Source: Maribellus comscasis (GTDB lineage Bacteria > Bacteroidota > Bacteroidia > Bacteroidales > Prolixibacteraceae). From it: a DNA stretch of 64,000 bases. A program made the position numbers and the translations under genes. Numbering within the stretch: the stretch's first letter is position 1; every line of letters begins with the position of its first letter. Below are positions 54,431 to 63,590 of the stretch, in pieces. The DNA is taken from NCBI RefSeq assembly GCF_009762775.1, contig NZ_CP046401.1, positions 4,240,001-4,304,000 on the forward strand, in the 5' to 3' direction. The notes under the pieces were generated by a model. The model ran no database searches. It was not told the origin of the DNA and worked only from the letters and a program-made list of their open reading frames with translations.

Positions 54431-55801
54431 TTAGTTGATTTTTAATTTTCGCAGGTCTTTAGCTACCTGAATTACGGGCCTTCTGTCAATTTTCAGAAAG
54501 TCGGCAAAAGAATCAGGCATTCTTCGGTAGTTTAATTTTGCTTGCAGAAAGACTTCACCTTCTATATTTTCAGGTATTTTAAAAGAGTACTTCTCTTTTC
54601 TGATTTCCAGCGGTTTTAATCGGTTTTCTATTTCTTTTACACAAAACCATTGAGCAAAAGTAAATTCTCCTTCGCTGTCGAGGAAGGCGCTATGATACAA
54701 ACGGTCGCCTTCAGGAAGTGCATCTCTTGCTATTGGTTCTGATATTTTGCTGTGTGATGGATAAGCAACCTTTTGGTTGCTGGTAATAAAATATTTGTCG
54801 TTCGGGTCATTGGGATTTTTAGGAACCGGAATGTGAAACAGTTCTTTCCCATTTTTGTCAACCAACGAAAGACGAAGCCAAACATCACGTTCTTCTGTAG
54901 AACCTGTTGGAAATTTATGACCGGTCGCAACTGCTTGTACATCAACAAAAAAGTTAACTTCCTCTCCTGCTTTTAACTCAGTGGAGTTTACTTTAATTTC
55001 AACTCTTGCCGCTCCTTCAACAAATTCAGTAAATCCGCCTCCCCACCAGTGATCGGAATTCACCGGGCGAAGTATTCCCATTTTAGCAGGTTTCCCGCCC
55101 ATGGGTTGCATATGGCAGGTTTGGCAAATTATTCCTTGTTCAGGATAGACACTTTCTTCATATTCAGTAAAAGTTGCTTTTACCCATGTATCATAAGGAT
55201 TTAATTCGTTGTGGCATGATGAACACATCATCGGGTCTTCATAGATTTCAGAAGTGGCTGTTTTGTGATGCGGCGACCAGGGAAACTCCAAATCGCCAAA
55301 TTTTGTATCAACGGCTTCGGTCGCCGCTGAAACATAATCGTGATTATAAGGCGGCTCATTTTTAAAATGTGAAACGGTGTGGCAGAAATCACAAAAAACA
55401 CCTCGATCTGCCATCGATACGTCGCCGTTGCTTTTATTCCAGAAATTATCGGGATTTGTTGTTCGGGAAGGAACAAAATCCTGTGCTAAAAAAGCGCTTG
55501 GTGCATGACACCCAATGCATCCTTTTATGGCTTCTTTTACTTCAGGAGCAAATGATTCCGAAGCCAAAACCAATTCGTAAAATTGTTTTTGAAAAAAATC
55601 GCCGGTAAATGCTCTGGAGTGTTGCGATACATTCCAGCGTTTAAATTTATCCACATGGCAACCTTCACAAACTTTTGGGTCTTCAAAATAATTATAAGGT
55701 TTGATCTGATTTTTAATCTGCATCTTTAGCTCAGCTTTTGTTTGCGCTATAATATTTCCCGTAATAAATATCAGTACAATAGTATATATAAGTCTTTTCA
55801 T
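54431..55801 (-). CDS. Exported pentaheme c-type cytochrome
   Basis: A 456-residue protein with a signal peptide (MKRLIYTIVLIFITGNIIAQ) and five CxxCH heme-binding motifs, all in the first half: CEGCH (about 42), CIGCH (about 96), CDFCH (about 137), CSSCH (about 193) and CQTCH (about 229). The second half (about 255-456) is a beta-rich domain without hemes (VEIKVNSTELKAGEEVNFFVDVQAVATGHKFPTGSTEERDVWLRL). The layout resembles c554-type multiheme proteins in which a heme domain is followed by a beta-sandwich. It is co-transcribed with the upstream outer-membrane barrel gene (27-bp gap). The redox partner is unknown. Confidence 0.9.
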   Translation of the reverse strand: MKRLIYTIVLIFITGNIIAQTKAELKMQIKNQIKPYNYFEDPKVCEGCHVDKFKRWNVSQHSRAFTGDFFQKQFYELVLASESFAPEVKEAIKGCIGCHAPSAFLAQDFVPSRTTNPDNFWNKSNGDVSMADRGVFCDFCHTVSHFKNEPPYNHDYVSAATEAVDTKFGDLEFPWSPHHKTATSEIYEDPMMCSSCHNELNPYDTWVKATFTEYEESVYPEQGIICQTCHMQPMGGKPAKMGILRPVNSDHWWGGGFTEFVEGAARVEIKVNSTELKAGEEVNFFVDVQAVATGHKFPTGSTEERDVWLRLSLVDKNGKELFHIPVPKNPNDPNDKYFITSNQKVAYPSHSKISEPIARDALPEGDRLYHSAFLDSEGEFTFAQWFCVKEIENRLKPLEIRKEKYSFKIPENIEGEVFLQAKLNYRRMPDSFADFLKIDRRPVIQVAKDLRKLKIN

Positions 55802-55828
55802 AATTTTTGGTTTTTGAACGTTTGCTGA

Positions 55829-56593
55829 TTAAAAGAACCCGATTGATAAAATGGATTTAAACACAAAATTATCTGCCGGATCGCTTAGTCCGAACCCGGC
55901 TCCTGTGTGCCAGATTAATCTGCCGTGTTTCCCCATTATTATGTCAATAGCGGGGAAAATGTATGTTTTGGATTCATTAAAAGGGGCCATTTCTGCCAGT
56001 TCTCCCCATTTAGTATAGAACTCAACGCCAGGTTGAAAAGTCAGGCTTTTTTTAAAATACCATCCGCCGTTTAGAGCAAATTCCACACCTTCATCAACAT
56101 CAGGGCCGGCGATGTTTTTTTCAAAAGTTGGGTTAAGTACTACGGTATGAAAACCATAGTCCTTTTCCATTATGATTTTAATCTCAATTTGTTCGGCATC
56201 TTTGTATTCTTTTTTTGGAAGAATATATTCTACATAAAGTCCCAAATCTACCGGACGTTCCCCTTTTTCCCAAAATCTACCGTGAAACATCAGGGCTTTT
56301 GTTTTAATGTGTTTTAGTTGTTCCCCGGCAGGTTGCTCAAAATCGAGATATAAGCCGGCAGTCCATTTATTACTTAAACCATATTCCAGTTCCAGCGAAT
56401 GTGCCATGAGCCCGTTTCTGTCAACGTCTTTTCCAAAAAAAGAATACTGATGATCGGAGTTTATGGCACTAAACCAGTAAACCAGTTCTTTTTCGCCTGC
56501 CTCGGGAGTCATGTATGGATACACTTTGAAAAATTGTGCTGAAGTAAAAAGCGGAAGTGTCAAAGTTAGTATTACAATGATTTTTTTTAACAT
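55829..56593 (-). CDS. Outer-membrane beta-barrel-like protein paired with the cytochrome
   Basis: A 254-residue exported protein with a signal peptide (ending LFTSAQ). The mature chain alternates amphipathic strands with aromatic ends: KELVYWFSAINSDHQYSFFG, HSLELEYGLSNKWTAGLYLDFEQ, DLGLYVEYILPK, GVEFALNGGWYFKKSLTFQPGVEFYTKWGE, IWHTGAGFGLSD, FKSILSIGFF. It ends in Phe, as outer-membrane barrels do. It lies 27 bp before the pentaheme cytochrome gene, so the two probably work together, for example as an outer-membrane anchor or electron conduit (inference). No heme motif is present. Confidence 0.7.
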   Translation of the reverse strand: MLKKIIVILTLTLPLFTSAQFFKVYPYMTPEAGEKELVYWFSAINSDHQYSFFGKDVDRNGLMAHSLELEYGLSNKWTAGLYLDFEQPAGEQLKHIKTKALMFHGRFWEKGERPVDLGLYVEYILPKKEYKDAEQIEIKIIMEKDYGFHTVVLNPTFEKNIAGPDVDEGVEFALNGGWYFKKSLTFQPGVEFYTKWGELAEMAPFNESKTYIFPAIDIIMGKHGRLIWHTGAGFGLSDPADNFVFKSILSIGFF

Positions 56594-56677
56594 GATGTTG
56601 TTTGGTTTAGTTTTTTGCTACAATTTAATTAAAATAACAGTTGGTTTTAAAAACCATTGCTTATTTAAAATCAGAAT

Positions 56678-56713
56678 AAAAAAATGGCTGCCTGAAAATC
56701 AGACAACCATTTT
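56678..56713 (-). terminator. Terminator after araA
   Basis: AAAATGG.TG.CTGA (56681-56695) pairs with TCAG.CA.CCATTTT (56699-56713) with two mismatches; the minus strand then has a seven-T run. It closes the araA transcript. Confidence 0.75.
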
Positions 56714-56735
56714 AAATATAATTTACTTAAACCAA

Positions 56736-58244
56736 CTATTTTAATCCATTTGCCAACATGTAATATATTTCGTTCCAGCGAAGTTCTTTTTTGAAGTCGC
56801 TTACATTTGTGGTTTTATCAATAATAACAAATTCAACATCGGCATATTCCGCAAATGTTTCGATATATTCCGGAGTTAACGCCAATGTAAATGCAGAATG
56901 ATGTGTTCCGCCTGCATAAATCCACGCTGCTGCACCATCAGCCAGATTGGGGTGTGTTTTCCAGAAAGCACTTGCGACGGGAAGTTTTGGCATTTTGTCC
57001 AGCGGTTCAATAACGTCGAGTGTATTTACGATGATTCGAAAGCGATTTCCCATATCGATTAATGTAACGTTCATGGCATCGCCGGTTGCACTTTCAAAAA
57101 TCAGTCGGGCCGGAGCATCTTTCCCTCCAATTCCCAAAGGCTGAACTTCCAGACGAGGCTTTTGGGCAGCAATTGAAGGACAAATTTCCAGCATGTGTGC
57201 TCCCAGAACAGCTTCGTTGGCCGGGTCTAAATGATAGGTGTAATCTTCCATAAATGAGCTTCCACCCTCCATTCCTTTCGACATTGTTTTTACAATACGA
57301 AGTAAAGCAGCCTGTTTCCAGTCTCCTTCGGCACCAAATCCGTAGCCGGCAGCCATCAGGCGTTGAGATGCCAATCCCGGCAATTGAGCAAGACCTGTTA
57401 GATTTTCAAAGTTTGTGGTAAAGGCTTTAAAATTTCCGTCTTCCATAAAACGTTTCATTGCAATTTCATATCGCGCCTGAACACGCACATTTTCATGAAA
57501 TTCGCCACCGGGTTTGCAGTTTTCTGCTACATCATACAAACTTTCATATTCTTTGTAAAGTGTATCTACTTCTTCTTCGGTAACTTTTTCAACATAAGCA
57601 ACTAAATCACCCACTCCGTATGCACTGATTTGCCATCCGAATTTTATTTGGGCTTCTACTTTATCACCTTCGGTTACAGCAACCTCACGCATGTTATCGC
57701 CAAAACGGGCTACTTTTAGTCCCTGAGAATCGGCCCAGCCAATTGCAGTACGGCACCACACCGCTACCTGATCCTGAACGTTTTCGTCCTGCCAGTGCCC
57801 GACAACCACTTTGCGGTTTTTGCGCATTCGGGCGTTTATAAAACCATATTCGCGGCCGCCGTGTGCACTTTGATGCAGGTTCATATAATCCATATCGATC
57901 TCGCTCCACGGAAGGTCGCGGTTAAATTGTGTGTGCAAATGCATATATGGTTTGCTTAGTGCTTTTAAACCTCCAATCCACATTTTTGAAGGTGAAAAGG
58001 TATGCATCCAGGTTATCAATCCAATACAGTTTTTGTCTGCACTGGCCTGAACGCAAATATCAAGGATTTCATCGGGTGTTTTTACAACTGGTTTAAAAAT
58101 AATTTTTACGGGCATTTTCCCCGACGTATTTAATCCGTCTACGATGGTCGAAGAATCAATATCAACTTGCCTGAGCGTTTCGGGGCCGTATAAGTGTTGG
58201 CTTCCTGTTACAAACCAAACTTCCATTTGCTTAGTATCTGTCAT
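56736..58244 (-). CDS. araA: L-arabinose isomerase
   Basis: A 502-residue Mn2+-dependent enzyme converting L-arabinose to L-ribulose. Clear family blocks: VWFVTGSQHLYGPETLRQV at the start, GLITWMHTFSPSKMWIGGLKAL, LHTQFNRDLPW, MNLHQSAHGGREYGFI, and the metal ligands in GAEGDWKQAALLR and MEDYTYHLDP...GAHMLEICP, plus AGGTHHSAFT near the C-terminus. Length is typical. No araB or araD adjoins, and a terminator follows, so it is transcribed alone or with upstream genes outside a classic ara operon. Confidence 0.97.
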   Translation of the reverse strand: MTDTKQMEVWFVTGSQHLYGPETLRQVDIDSSTIVDGLNTSGKMPVKIIFKPVVKTPDEILDICVQASADKNCIGLITWMHTFSPSKMWIGGLKALSKPYMHLHTQFNRDLPWSEIDMDYMNLHQSAHGGREYGFINARMRKNRKVVVGHWQDENVQDQVAVWCRTAIGWADSQGLKVARFGDNMREVAVTEGDKVEAQIKFGWQISAYGVGDLVAYVEKVTEEEVDTLYKEYESLYDVAENCKPGGEFHENVRVQARYEIAMKRFMEDGNFKAFTTNFENLTGLAQLPGLASQRLMAAGYGFGAEGDWKQAALLRIVKTMSKGMEGGSSFMEDYTYHLDPANEAVLGAHMLEICPSIAAQKPRLEVQPLGIGGKDAPARLIFESATGDAMNVTLIDMGNRFRIIVNTLDVIEPLDKMPKLPVASAFWKTHPNLADGAAAWIYAGGTHHSAFTLALTPEYIETFAEYADVEFVIIDKTTNVSDFKKELRWNEIYYMLANGLK

Positions 58245-58361
58245 TTTTTATTGATTTAATTTCAGGTAAATGTAGTAAAAATACTTTAAAGGTAGAATTT
58301 ACACTTTTAATTTTTTGTCAAATTGTTCGCTTGAAAAAAACATTTGCTTTCCAAGTGGCTT

Positions 58362-59792
58362 TTACAACGACTTTGCAGTATTCTGAATTAAATCCCACGC
58401 ATTTTTTACATGTGCTTCTTCTGTATTGGTTTGCCCGATGCTCATCCGCAAAACAATTTGTCCGTTTAGCTTTGTATGGGTGAAGAAAATTTTTCCTGTT
58501 TCGTTGATTGTGTTCATTAGTTTCATGTTAAAATCGTCACCCTTCTTATGCCTGAAGCAAACCAAATTTAAGGGAGGTTCAACAAACAGTTCAAAATCAT
58601 CAGAATCGTTAACCCACTTTGTAAACTTTTGAGAAAGTTCTACATGTTTTCGAATATGAAATTGTAACCCTTCCACGCCATAATGCCGGATAACAAACCA
58701 AAGTTTTAGCGAACGAAACCGGCGCCCCAGTTGCACATGCCAGTCGCGGTAGTCAAACACGGCACCCGACTCTGTAGCTTTGTTTTTTAAGTATTCGGGA
58801 AGAATGGAAAAGGTATGGATGAGCTCATTCCGGTTGCCTACCCAAAACACATCGCAGTCGAAATTGGTAAACATCCATTTGTGCGGGTTAAATACAAAAC
58901 TGTCGGCCAGTTCAACTCCGTCCATTAAATATCGAAACTCAGGACAAAGCATTGCAGTTCCTGACATGGCTCCGTCGATATGGAACCAGCAGTTTTCCTT
59001 TTGGGCAATTTCACCGATTTTCCGCAACGGATCCATTGCGTTAGATGATGTTGTACCCAGAGCACCACAGATAAAAAATGGAACAAAACCCGCATTTTTA
59101 TCTTTTTGAATTTGCGTATCCAGCTCCTCCGGTTTCATGGCAAATTTTTTGTCAACATCAATCAAACGCAGGTTTTCTTTTCCAATACCCGCCATCTTTA
59201 TGGCTTTCTCAAGTGAGGAATGCGTTTGTGTGGAAATATATGCGACCAGTTTTTGCTGCACTCCCTTTTCATTTGATTCAAACTTTGTAACTCTTTCGCG
59301 TGCCGCAATAATGGCTGTTAATGCCGATGTTGAAGCTGTATCCTGGATTACACCACCCCCGGTTGATTTTGATTTGAATTTTTCCGGCATCGCCATCATT
59401 TCAGCCAGCCAGTCGAGAACCCGGGTTTCAAGTTCTGTAGCTGCCGGGCTGGTTGCCCAAATCATTCCCTGAACACCTAACCCGGAAGAAACGAGGTCTC
59501 CTAAAATGGACGGAAACGATGTATTTGATGGGAAATAGGCGTAAAAATTTGGCGATTGCCAGTGTGTAATTCCCGGCATAATCTTTTCTTCAATGTCCCG
59601 CATCATTTTATCCATTGCTTCTCCTTTTTGAGGAGGATTTTCGGGCAGTGACGAAATAATTTCACCTGGTTTTACCTGCGAAAGCACAGGGTATTTTTCA
59701 ACATTTTCGTAGTAATCAGCAATCCAGTCGATAATTTTTTTGCCTTCTTCGCGGAACTGTTCCGGCGACATGTGGTAGTTTTTATGATTCAA
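58362..59792 (-). CDS. Group II PLP-dependent amino-acid decarboxylase (aromatic-L-amino-acid type)
   Basis: A 476-residue fold-type I decarboxylase. The PLP lysine is in FNPHKWMF (about Lys304). HWQSPNFYAYFPSNTSFPSILGDL near residue 77, GGGVIQDTASTSALTAIIAARER and WFHIDGAMSGTAMLCPEFR are characteristic of aromatic amino-acid and tyrosine/DOPA/tryptophan decarboxylases. Which amino acid it uses cannot be said from these motifs. It lies 12 bp after the acylphosphatase gene on the same strand. Biogenic amines such as tryptamine or tyramine are the expected products. Confidence 0.92.
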   Translation of the reverse strand: MNHKNYHMSPEQFREEGKKIIDWIADYYENVEKYPVLSQVKPGEIISSLPENPPQKGEAMDKMMRDIEEKIMPGITHWQSPNFYAYFPSNTSFPSILGDLVSSGLGVQGMIWATSPAATELETRVLDWLAEMMAMPEKFKSKSTGGGVIQDTASTSALTAIIAARERVTKFESNEKGVQQKLVAYISTQTHSSLEKAIKMAGIGKENLRLIDVDKKFAMKPEELDTQIQKDKNAGFVPFFICGALGTTSSNAMDPLRKIGEIAQKENCWFHIDGAMSGTAMLCPEFRYLMDGVELADSFVFNPHKWMFTNFDCDVFWVGNRNELIHTFSILPEYLKNKATESGAVFDYRDWHVQLGRRFRSLKLWFVIRHYGVEGLQFHIRKHVELSQKFTKWVNDSDDFELFVEPPLNLVCFRHKKGDDFNMKLMNTINETGKIFFTHTKLNGQIVLRMSIGQTNTEEAHVKNAWDLIQNTAKSL

Positions 59793-59804
59793 TTTTAGTG
59801 GTTT

Positions 59805-60077
59805 TTAGTATTTGATGCTAAAATTATCAAAATCGCTTAAAACATTGTTTTCTGAGGTGAATATTTTATCTACTCGCGCCATAGGCGGCCCTACTTTTAA
59901 ATAATCAATAAAAGTATCCAGGTCGGTTTTCTCTGCCTGAGCAATCACTAAAACATTGCCGTCGGGCAAATTTTTCACCCATCCTTTTATGCCTGTTTCT
60001 TTTGCTTTTTCTTTTGTAAATTTTCTAAACCACACTCCCTGCACGCGTCCGCATACTTTTATCTCGTATTCTTTCAT
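59805..60077 (-). CDS. acyP: Acylphosphatase
   Basis: A 90-residue acylphosphatase hydrolysing acyl phosphates such as acetyl or carbamoyl phosphate. The catalytic Arg lies in GRVQGVWFRKFT (about residues 11-22), and the catalytic Asn in GWVKNLPDGNVLV (about 37). It is first in a two-gene unit with the PLP decarboxylase. Confidence 0.93.
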   Translation of the reverse strand: MKEYEIKVCGRVQGVWFRKFTKEKAKETGIKGWVKNLPDGNVLVIAQAEKTDLDTFIDYLKVGPPMARVDKIFTSENNVLSDFDNFSIKY

Positions 60078-60340
60078 TGGTATTTTAATTTTTTGTCTTC
60101 ATTAAAAAAATGAAAATGCTTTTATGAATGAAACATTCAAATTTGTTTCAGAGGAACAAAATTATTGAAGAAAACGGAAAAAGAAGGAGATTTCCTTTAT
60201 TGATTTTATGCTGATTCAATATAAGTTGTAAACTGTTTTTTGGTTGATTTATTTTTGTTTGAATCAACAAACAATCTCAGGAGGCAGATATTGTCTCCTT
60301 TATTTTGGGGTAAAGTGACTTTTCAGAAATGACTTGTAGC

Positions 60341-60697
60341 CTACTTTTTAAAGTGCTCCACAGTCTCCGGCTGAACAAGCGCCCAGATGGAGTACACTCC
60401 AACTGCAGTGCCTAAAGGAAAATTAAACAAATCGAGCACTGAAATAATTAAAGTGAGAATGCGTGCCCACTCTTTTCTTTTAAATAAACCAATACCGGCA
60501 ATAATACCGGGGATACTTAAAACAGCAAAAAAGATGATTAAAATATTGGCCACAATCGATAAAATGAATTGCGCCTCGTGGTCACCGGATATATCTCCGG
60601 CAAAATGCAGGATTGCAAAAACTACAGCTCCGATTATTATTCCCAAAATGCTAAACCCAATTTGAAGGGCAGCAACAATATTAATGTGTTTTTCCAT
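60341..60697 (-). CDS. Small four-helix membrane protein
   Basis: A 118-residue inner-membrane protein with four hydrophobic helices: VAALQIGFSILGIIIGAVVFAIL, QFILSIVANILIIFFAVLSIPGIIAGIGLF, ILTLIISVLDLFNFPLG and a short GVYSIWALV segment. It looks like DUF4064/TM2-like small membrane proteins but has no decisive motif. Downstream in the gap to 60077 two small hairpins on the plus strand (60243-60268 and 60279-60299) are of unclear use. Function is unknown. Confidence 0.7.
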   Translation of the reverse strand: MEKHINIVAALQIGFSILGIIIGAVVFAILHFAGDISGDHEAQFILSIVANILIIFFAVLSIPGIIAGIGLFKRKEWARILTLIISVLDLFNFPLGTAVGVYSIWALVQPETVEHFKK

Positions 60698-60863
60698 GAT
60701 GCTTTTGTTTTTTGTTTGGTATTAAAATTACAAAAAACAAGGCGAAAGAAGGAAGGGATTTCTTTTTTTTAGATAAGCACAACATTTCATTAGGTAAACG
60801 AGTTTATTTTATAGGGAAACTAAAAATAAAGATGTATTTTTGCGGTCAATTTGGAGGTTAGAA

Positions 60864-61103
60864 ATGGAAGTTATTAAAATTATCTTATTATCAGTTGCAT
60901 TGGTAGCCATTGCAATGTTTGGGTTAGCCATTCGGATTTTGTTGTTGAAAGGCGGAAAATTTCCGAATACACATGTGAGTGGAAACAAATTTTTAAAAAG
61001 CCAGGGAGTGTATTGTTCGCAAACACAGGATAAAATGGCACAGCGGGATGCCCGTAAAAAAGTAGAGTTTGAAAGTTTGACTTTTGCACCAGATAAAAAA
61101 TAG
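60864..61103 (+). CDS. Small membrane-anchored protein, conserved in Bacteroidota
   Basis: A 79-residue protein starting at ATG 60864 (MEVIKIILL); an in-frame upstream start at 60840 is less likely. One N-terminal transmembrane helix (about 3-25) is followed by a charged tail with FPNTHVSGNKFLKSQGVYCSQTQD, which matches a short family seen next to electron-transport genes in this phylum, by recollection and without a name. It converges on apbE, which also serves membrane electron transport. Function is unknown. Confidence 0.65.
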   Translation: MEVIKIILLSVALVAIAMFGLAIRILLLKGGKFPNTHVSGNKFLKSQGVYCSQTQDKMAQRDARKKVEFESLTFAPDKK

Positions 61104-61128
61104 AAGCCGGATTTTTCCCGGTTTTTTT
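61104..61128. terminator. Terminator between the small membrane protein gene and apbE
   Basis: AAGCCGG (61104-61110), loop ATTTTTC, CCGGTTT and a T run to 61128. It directly follows the stop of the plus-strand gene and overlaps the apbE stop. Confidence 0.75.
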
Positions 61129-62131
61129 ATTTACGGAGAAACTGCTCAAATCCATCCGACATGTAAATCTGGTTTTCACCATTTTCGTCGGCATAGATAA
61201 AGTACACGCTAATTTCCGGAACCTTCCCGGCAATTTCAATTCCTTTTTCCAGTCCCAAAACCATAAATGCAGTTGCGTATGCATCGGCTGTCATACAGTT
61301 ATCGGCCAAAACTGTGGAGCTTAAAATACTGTGTTGAACAGGGTAGCCGGTTTTTGGGTCAATGGTGTGCGCATATTTTTTGCCGTCTTCAATATAGAAG
61401 TTCCGGTAATTTCCTGATGTAGCCATTGCATTTTCCGGCAGTTCAACCACTGCGTCGTAATCGTTGGCGGCAAAAAAAGCATCTTCTTCAGGGCGACTGA
61501 TCCCGATTCCCCATGTTTTTCCTTTTTCGTTTATGCCTTTGGTCACGATTTCTCCGCCAATGTCAATCATATAATTTTTACATCCTTTTGCAGCGAGGAA
61601 ATTACCAATTAAATCGCAGGTATATCCTTTGGCAATGGCACTCATATCTATTTTCATTTGCGGATTTTCTTTGATAACTTTTTTGTTTTCCAGTTTTATT
61701 TTCTGGTACCCGGTAAAAGTAAGCAGGCTGTCTACTTTTTCCTGCGTCATTTTTTCTTTGTCGTCCGGGCCAAAACCCCAGGCGTTTATCAGTGGTCCGG
61801 CAGTAATATCAAAAGCACCCCCGGTAATTTTCGAAATTTCTATAGCCTTTTCAAAACAGTTGACAAATTCAGGTGTAAGTTTTACATTTTCATTGTTGTT
61901 TATTTTTGATATTACCGACGCGTTGTCATAGGTAGAAAACATGGAGTTGTACTCACTCAGTTTTTTTTGAATTTCTTCCTGTAAATCTTTCCCCTGAGGA
62001 CTTTCATATACAAAATGATAAATGGTGCCATATACAAAGCCTTCATTGTAGACGTATTTTGAGGGTGAATGTTGGCAGGCACCTAAAGCCAAAATCAGCA
62101 GACCTGTGATAAAGAAAATTCTGGTACTCAT
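61127..62131 (-). CDS. apbE: FAD:protein FMN transferase
   Basis: A 334-residue periplasmic lipoprotein that attaches FMN to threonines of proteins such as NqrB, NqrC and RnfG. Lipobox: LILALGAC (about residue 18). Family motifs: FDITAGPLINAWGFG (about 101), KIDMSAIAKGYTCDLIGNFL (about 155), YMIDIGGEIVTKG, and the final TADAYATAFMVLG (Mg-binding Asp/Thr region). No Nqr or Rnf genes are in the window. It is monocistronic. Confidence 0.94.
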   Translation of the reverse strand: MSTRIFFITGLLILALGACQHSPSKYVYNEGFVYGTIYHFVYESPQGKDLQEEIQKKLSEYNSMFSTYDNASVISKINNNENVKLTPEFVNCFEKAIEISKITGGAFDITAGPLINAWGFGPDDKEKMTQEKVDSLLTFTGYQKIKLENKKVIKENPQMKIDMSAIAKGYTCDLIGNFLAAKGCKNYMIDIGGEIVTKGINEKGKTWGIGISRPEEDAFFAANDYDAVVELPENAMATSGNYRNFYIEDGKKYAHTIDPKTGYPVQHSILSSTVLADNCMTADAYATAFMVLGLEKGIEIAGKVPEISVYFIYADENGENQIYMSDGFEQFLRK

Positions 62132-62288
62132 TTCGGTGAATTTTTATTAAGGGCGAAATTAAAAAAATGAATGAGTATGGCGGGCATATTTTTTTAAGAA
62201 TCATTATTGCATGTTTAACTTTTTCGGATAAATAAGCAAGTGATGGTTTAGCTCCGTTTTATTTCATTATTGCCAAATCGGGATTGTT

Positions 62289-62296
62289 TATCTTTG
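62289..62296 (+). promoter_or_regulatory. -7 promoter box (TATCTTTG)
   Basis: An exact TAnnTTTG match with TTG 17 bp upstream. It would drive the small frame at 62404 and the APH-like gene at 62568. Confidence 0.45.
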
Positions 62297-62403
62297 TTGA
62301 GTTTACAATTATAAAGAAGCGAAGAAATAAAATGTAAAATAATTTGCATCATTTTGTTGAATTGTGCTTATTTTATCGGATAAAGTTAATTTGACCTTTT
62401 TGG

Positions 62404-62526
62404 ATGGATTTTTATTATCTCTGGCAATTTGTGGAAAAACCTGAAAGGTCGAAACAATTTGAAGATTTAAAACAGAAATTAGCCGCTGAATTTAAAATGA
62501 CTACTGTGCCTACAATTTTTAGGTAA
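62404..62526 (+). CDS. Possible 40-residue small ORF or gene remnant
   Basis: ATG 62404 opens a frame of 40 codons (MDFYYLWQFVEKPERSKQFE at its start) with believable codon use, a helical lysine- and glutamate-rich middle and no signal peptide. It lies between a perfect -7 box and the APH-like gene. It may be a short protein, or the 3' end of a gene whose front was lost. Not recognised. Confidence 0.25.
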   Translation: MDFYYLWQFVEKPERSKQFEDLKQKLAAEFKMTTVPTIFR

Positions 62527-62567
62527 AACAAACTATATTAACAAACACTCAATCTAATAAGTAAAAA

Positions 62568-63554
62568 ATGAAAGAACTTCCCGTTGTAAGGTCTACGCTT
62601 TCCGCAATAGAATTAGGAAAGTTTATAAAAGACCAATATCAGTTGAGCGAAGATTTTATTTGTGAATTATTTAGAACAGGGATGAATCACACTTATTTCT
62701 TTTCATCCGCAGAAATGAAATATGTTGTACGCGTTTACAGTCACAATTGGAGGTCTAAACATGAAGTTAATGAAGAGTTAAAACTATTAAAGTTTCTTCA
62801 GGGAAATGATTTAAGTGTTTCTTTTCCAATTCAAGACAGAAATGGAGAGTTCATTCAAGAAATACTTGCTCCGGAAGGAGTCAGATATGTAGTACTTTTT
62901 TCGTTTGCCCGAGGTGACAAAATTCGATTTATGGACAAAGAGACTTGTTTCTCTATTGGTTCACAAATGGCAAAAATTCATAATATCACTTTAAATAAAG
63001 TTATTGACCGAATTTCTTATAACAGGCGATCGCTTATTGAGTTTCCATATCGGCATTTAGCACAGTTCTTTTCCGAAAAATTACCGGAAATGGAGTTTAT
63101 TAAAGATTTTGAAAAGTCTTTTCACGATTCGGATTTTGAGCATATTCAAACCGGAGTAGTACATATGGATATTTGGTATGATAATATGGCTGTTGTAAAT
63201 GAAAATGAAATTACAATTTTCGATTTTGATTTTTGCGGAAACGGATGGCAGGTTTTAGACATTGCATATTTCTGCAAACAATTATTTTTTATAGAAACAG
63301 ACAAGAAACAGTATGAATCAAAAATTCAAAGTTTTCTAAAAGGCTATCAGGAAAAAAGAGAATTATCAGAGAACGAACTTCGTTTAATACCTAAAGCTGG
63401 AGCTTCTGTTTTTATTTTTTATCTTGGAGTACAAGCACAGAGATTTGATTGGTCTAATATATTCTTGACGGAAAATTACCTTAAAATGTTTGTTGGCAGG
63501 ATAAAGTCCTGGATTGATTATTATGAAACTAAAGAAGTAAATGTAGATGTTTAA
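62568..63554 (+). CDS. Aminoglycoside-phosphotransferase-fold kinase (homoserine-kinase-like)
   Basis: A 328-residue kinase-like protein of the APH/choline kinase superfamily. The Brenner motif HMDIWYDN gives His199, Asp201 and Asn206, and the metal-binding block is TIFDFDFCG (about 219-227). An N-lobe lysine-type strand lies in MKYVVRVYS, with KHEVNEELKLLKFLQ as the alpha-C helix. This fold phosphorylates small alcohols (homoserine, choline, sugars, antibiotics); sequence does not say which. Resistance is not implied. It follows an unusual promoter region with a possible small frame. Confidence 0.85.
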   Translation: MKELPVVRSTLSAIELGKFIKDQYQLSEDFICELFRTGMNHTYFFSSAEMKYVVRVYSHNWRSKHEVNEELKLLKFLQGNDLSVSFPIQDRNGEFIQEILAPEGVRYVVLFSFARGDKIRFMDKETCFSIGSQMAKIHNITLNKVIDRISYNRRSLIEFPYRHLAQFFSEKLPEMEFIKDFEKSFHDSDFEHIQTGVVHMDIWYDNMAVVNENEITIFDFDFCGNGWQVLDIAYFCKQLFFIETDKKQYESKIQSFLKGYQEKRELSENELRLIPKAGASVFIFYLGVQAQRFDWSNIFLTENYLKMFVGRIKSWIDYYETKEVNVDV

Positions 63555-63590
63555 AATAAGTTACTGGTAAATCATTAATAGGGTCGTGAC

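Larger units (their letters stand above)
62132..62567. other. Intergenic region upstream of the APH-like gene
   Basis: Divergent gap of 436 bp with low G+C. It holds a perfect -7 box at 62289-62296 and a 40-codon reading frame at 62404-62526. Nothing else is recognisable. Confidence 0.4.

Noticed and set aside
62568..63554. Aminoglycoside resistance gene
   Set aside because: Only the superfamily kinase motifs are present; the sequence is closer to homoserine or choline kinase-like proteins and there is no mobile context.
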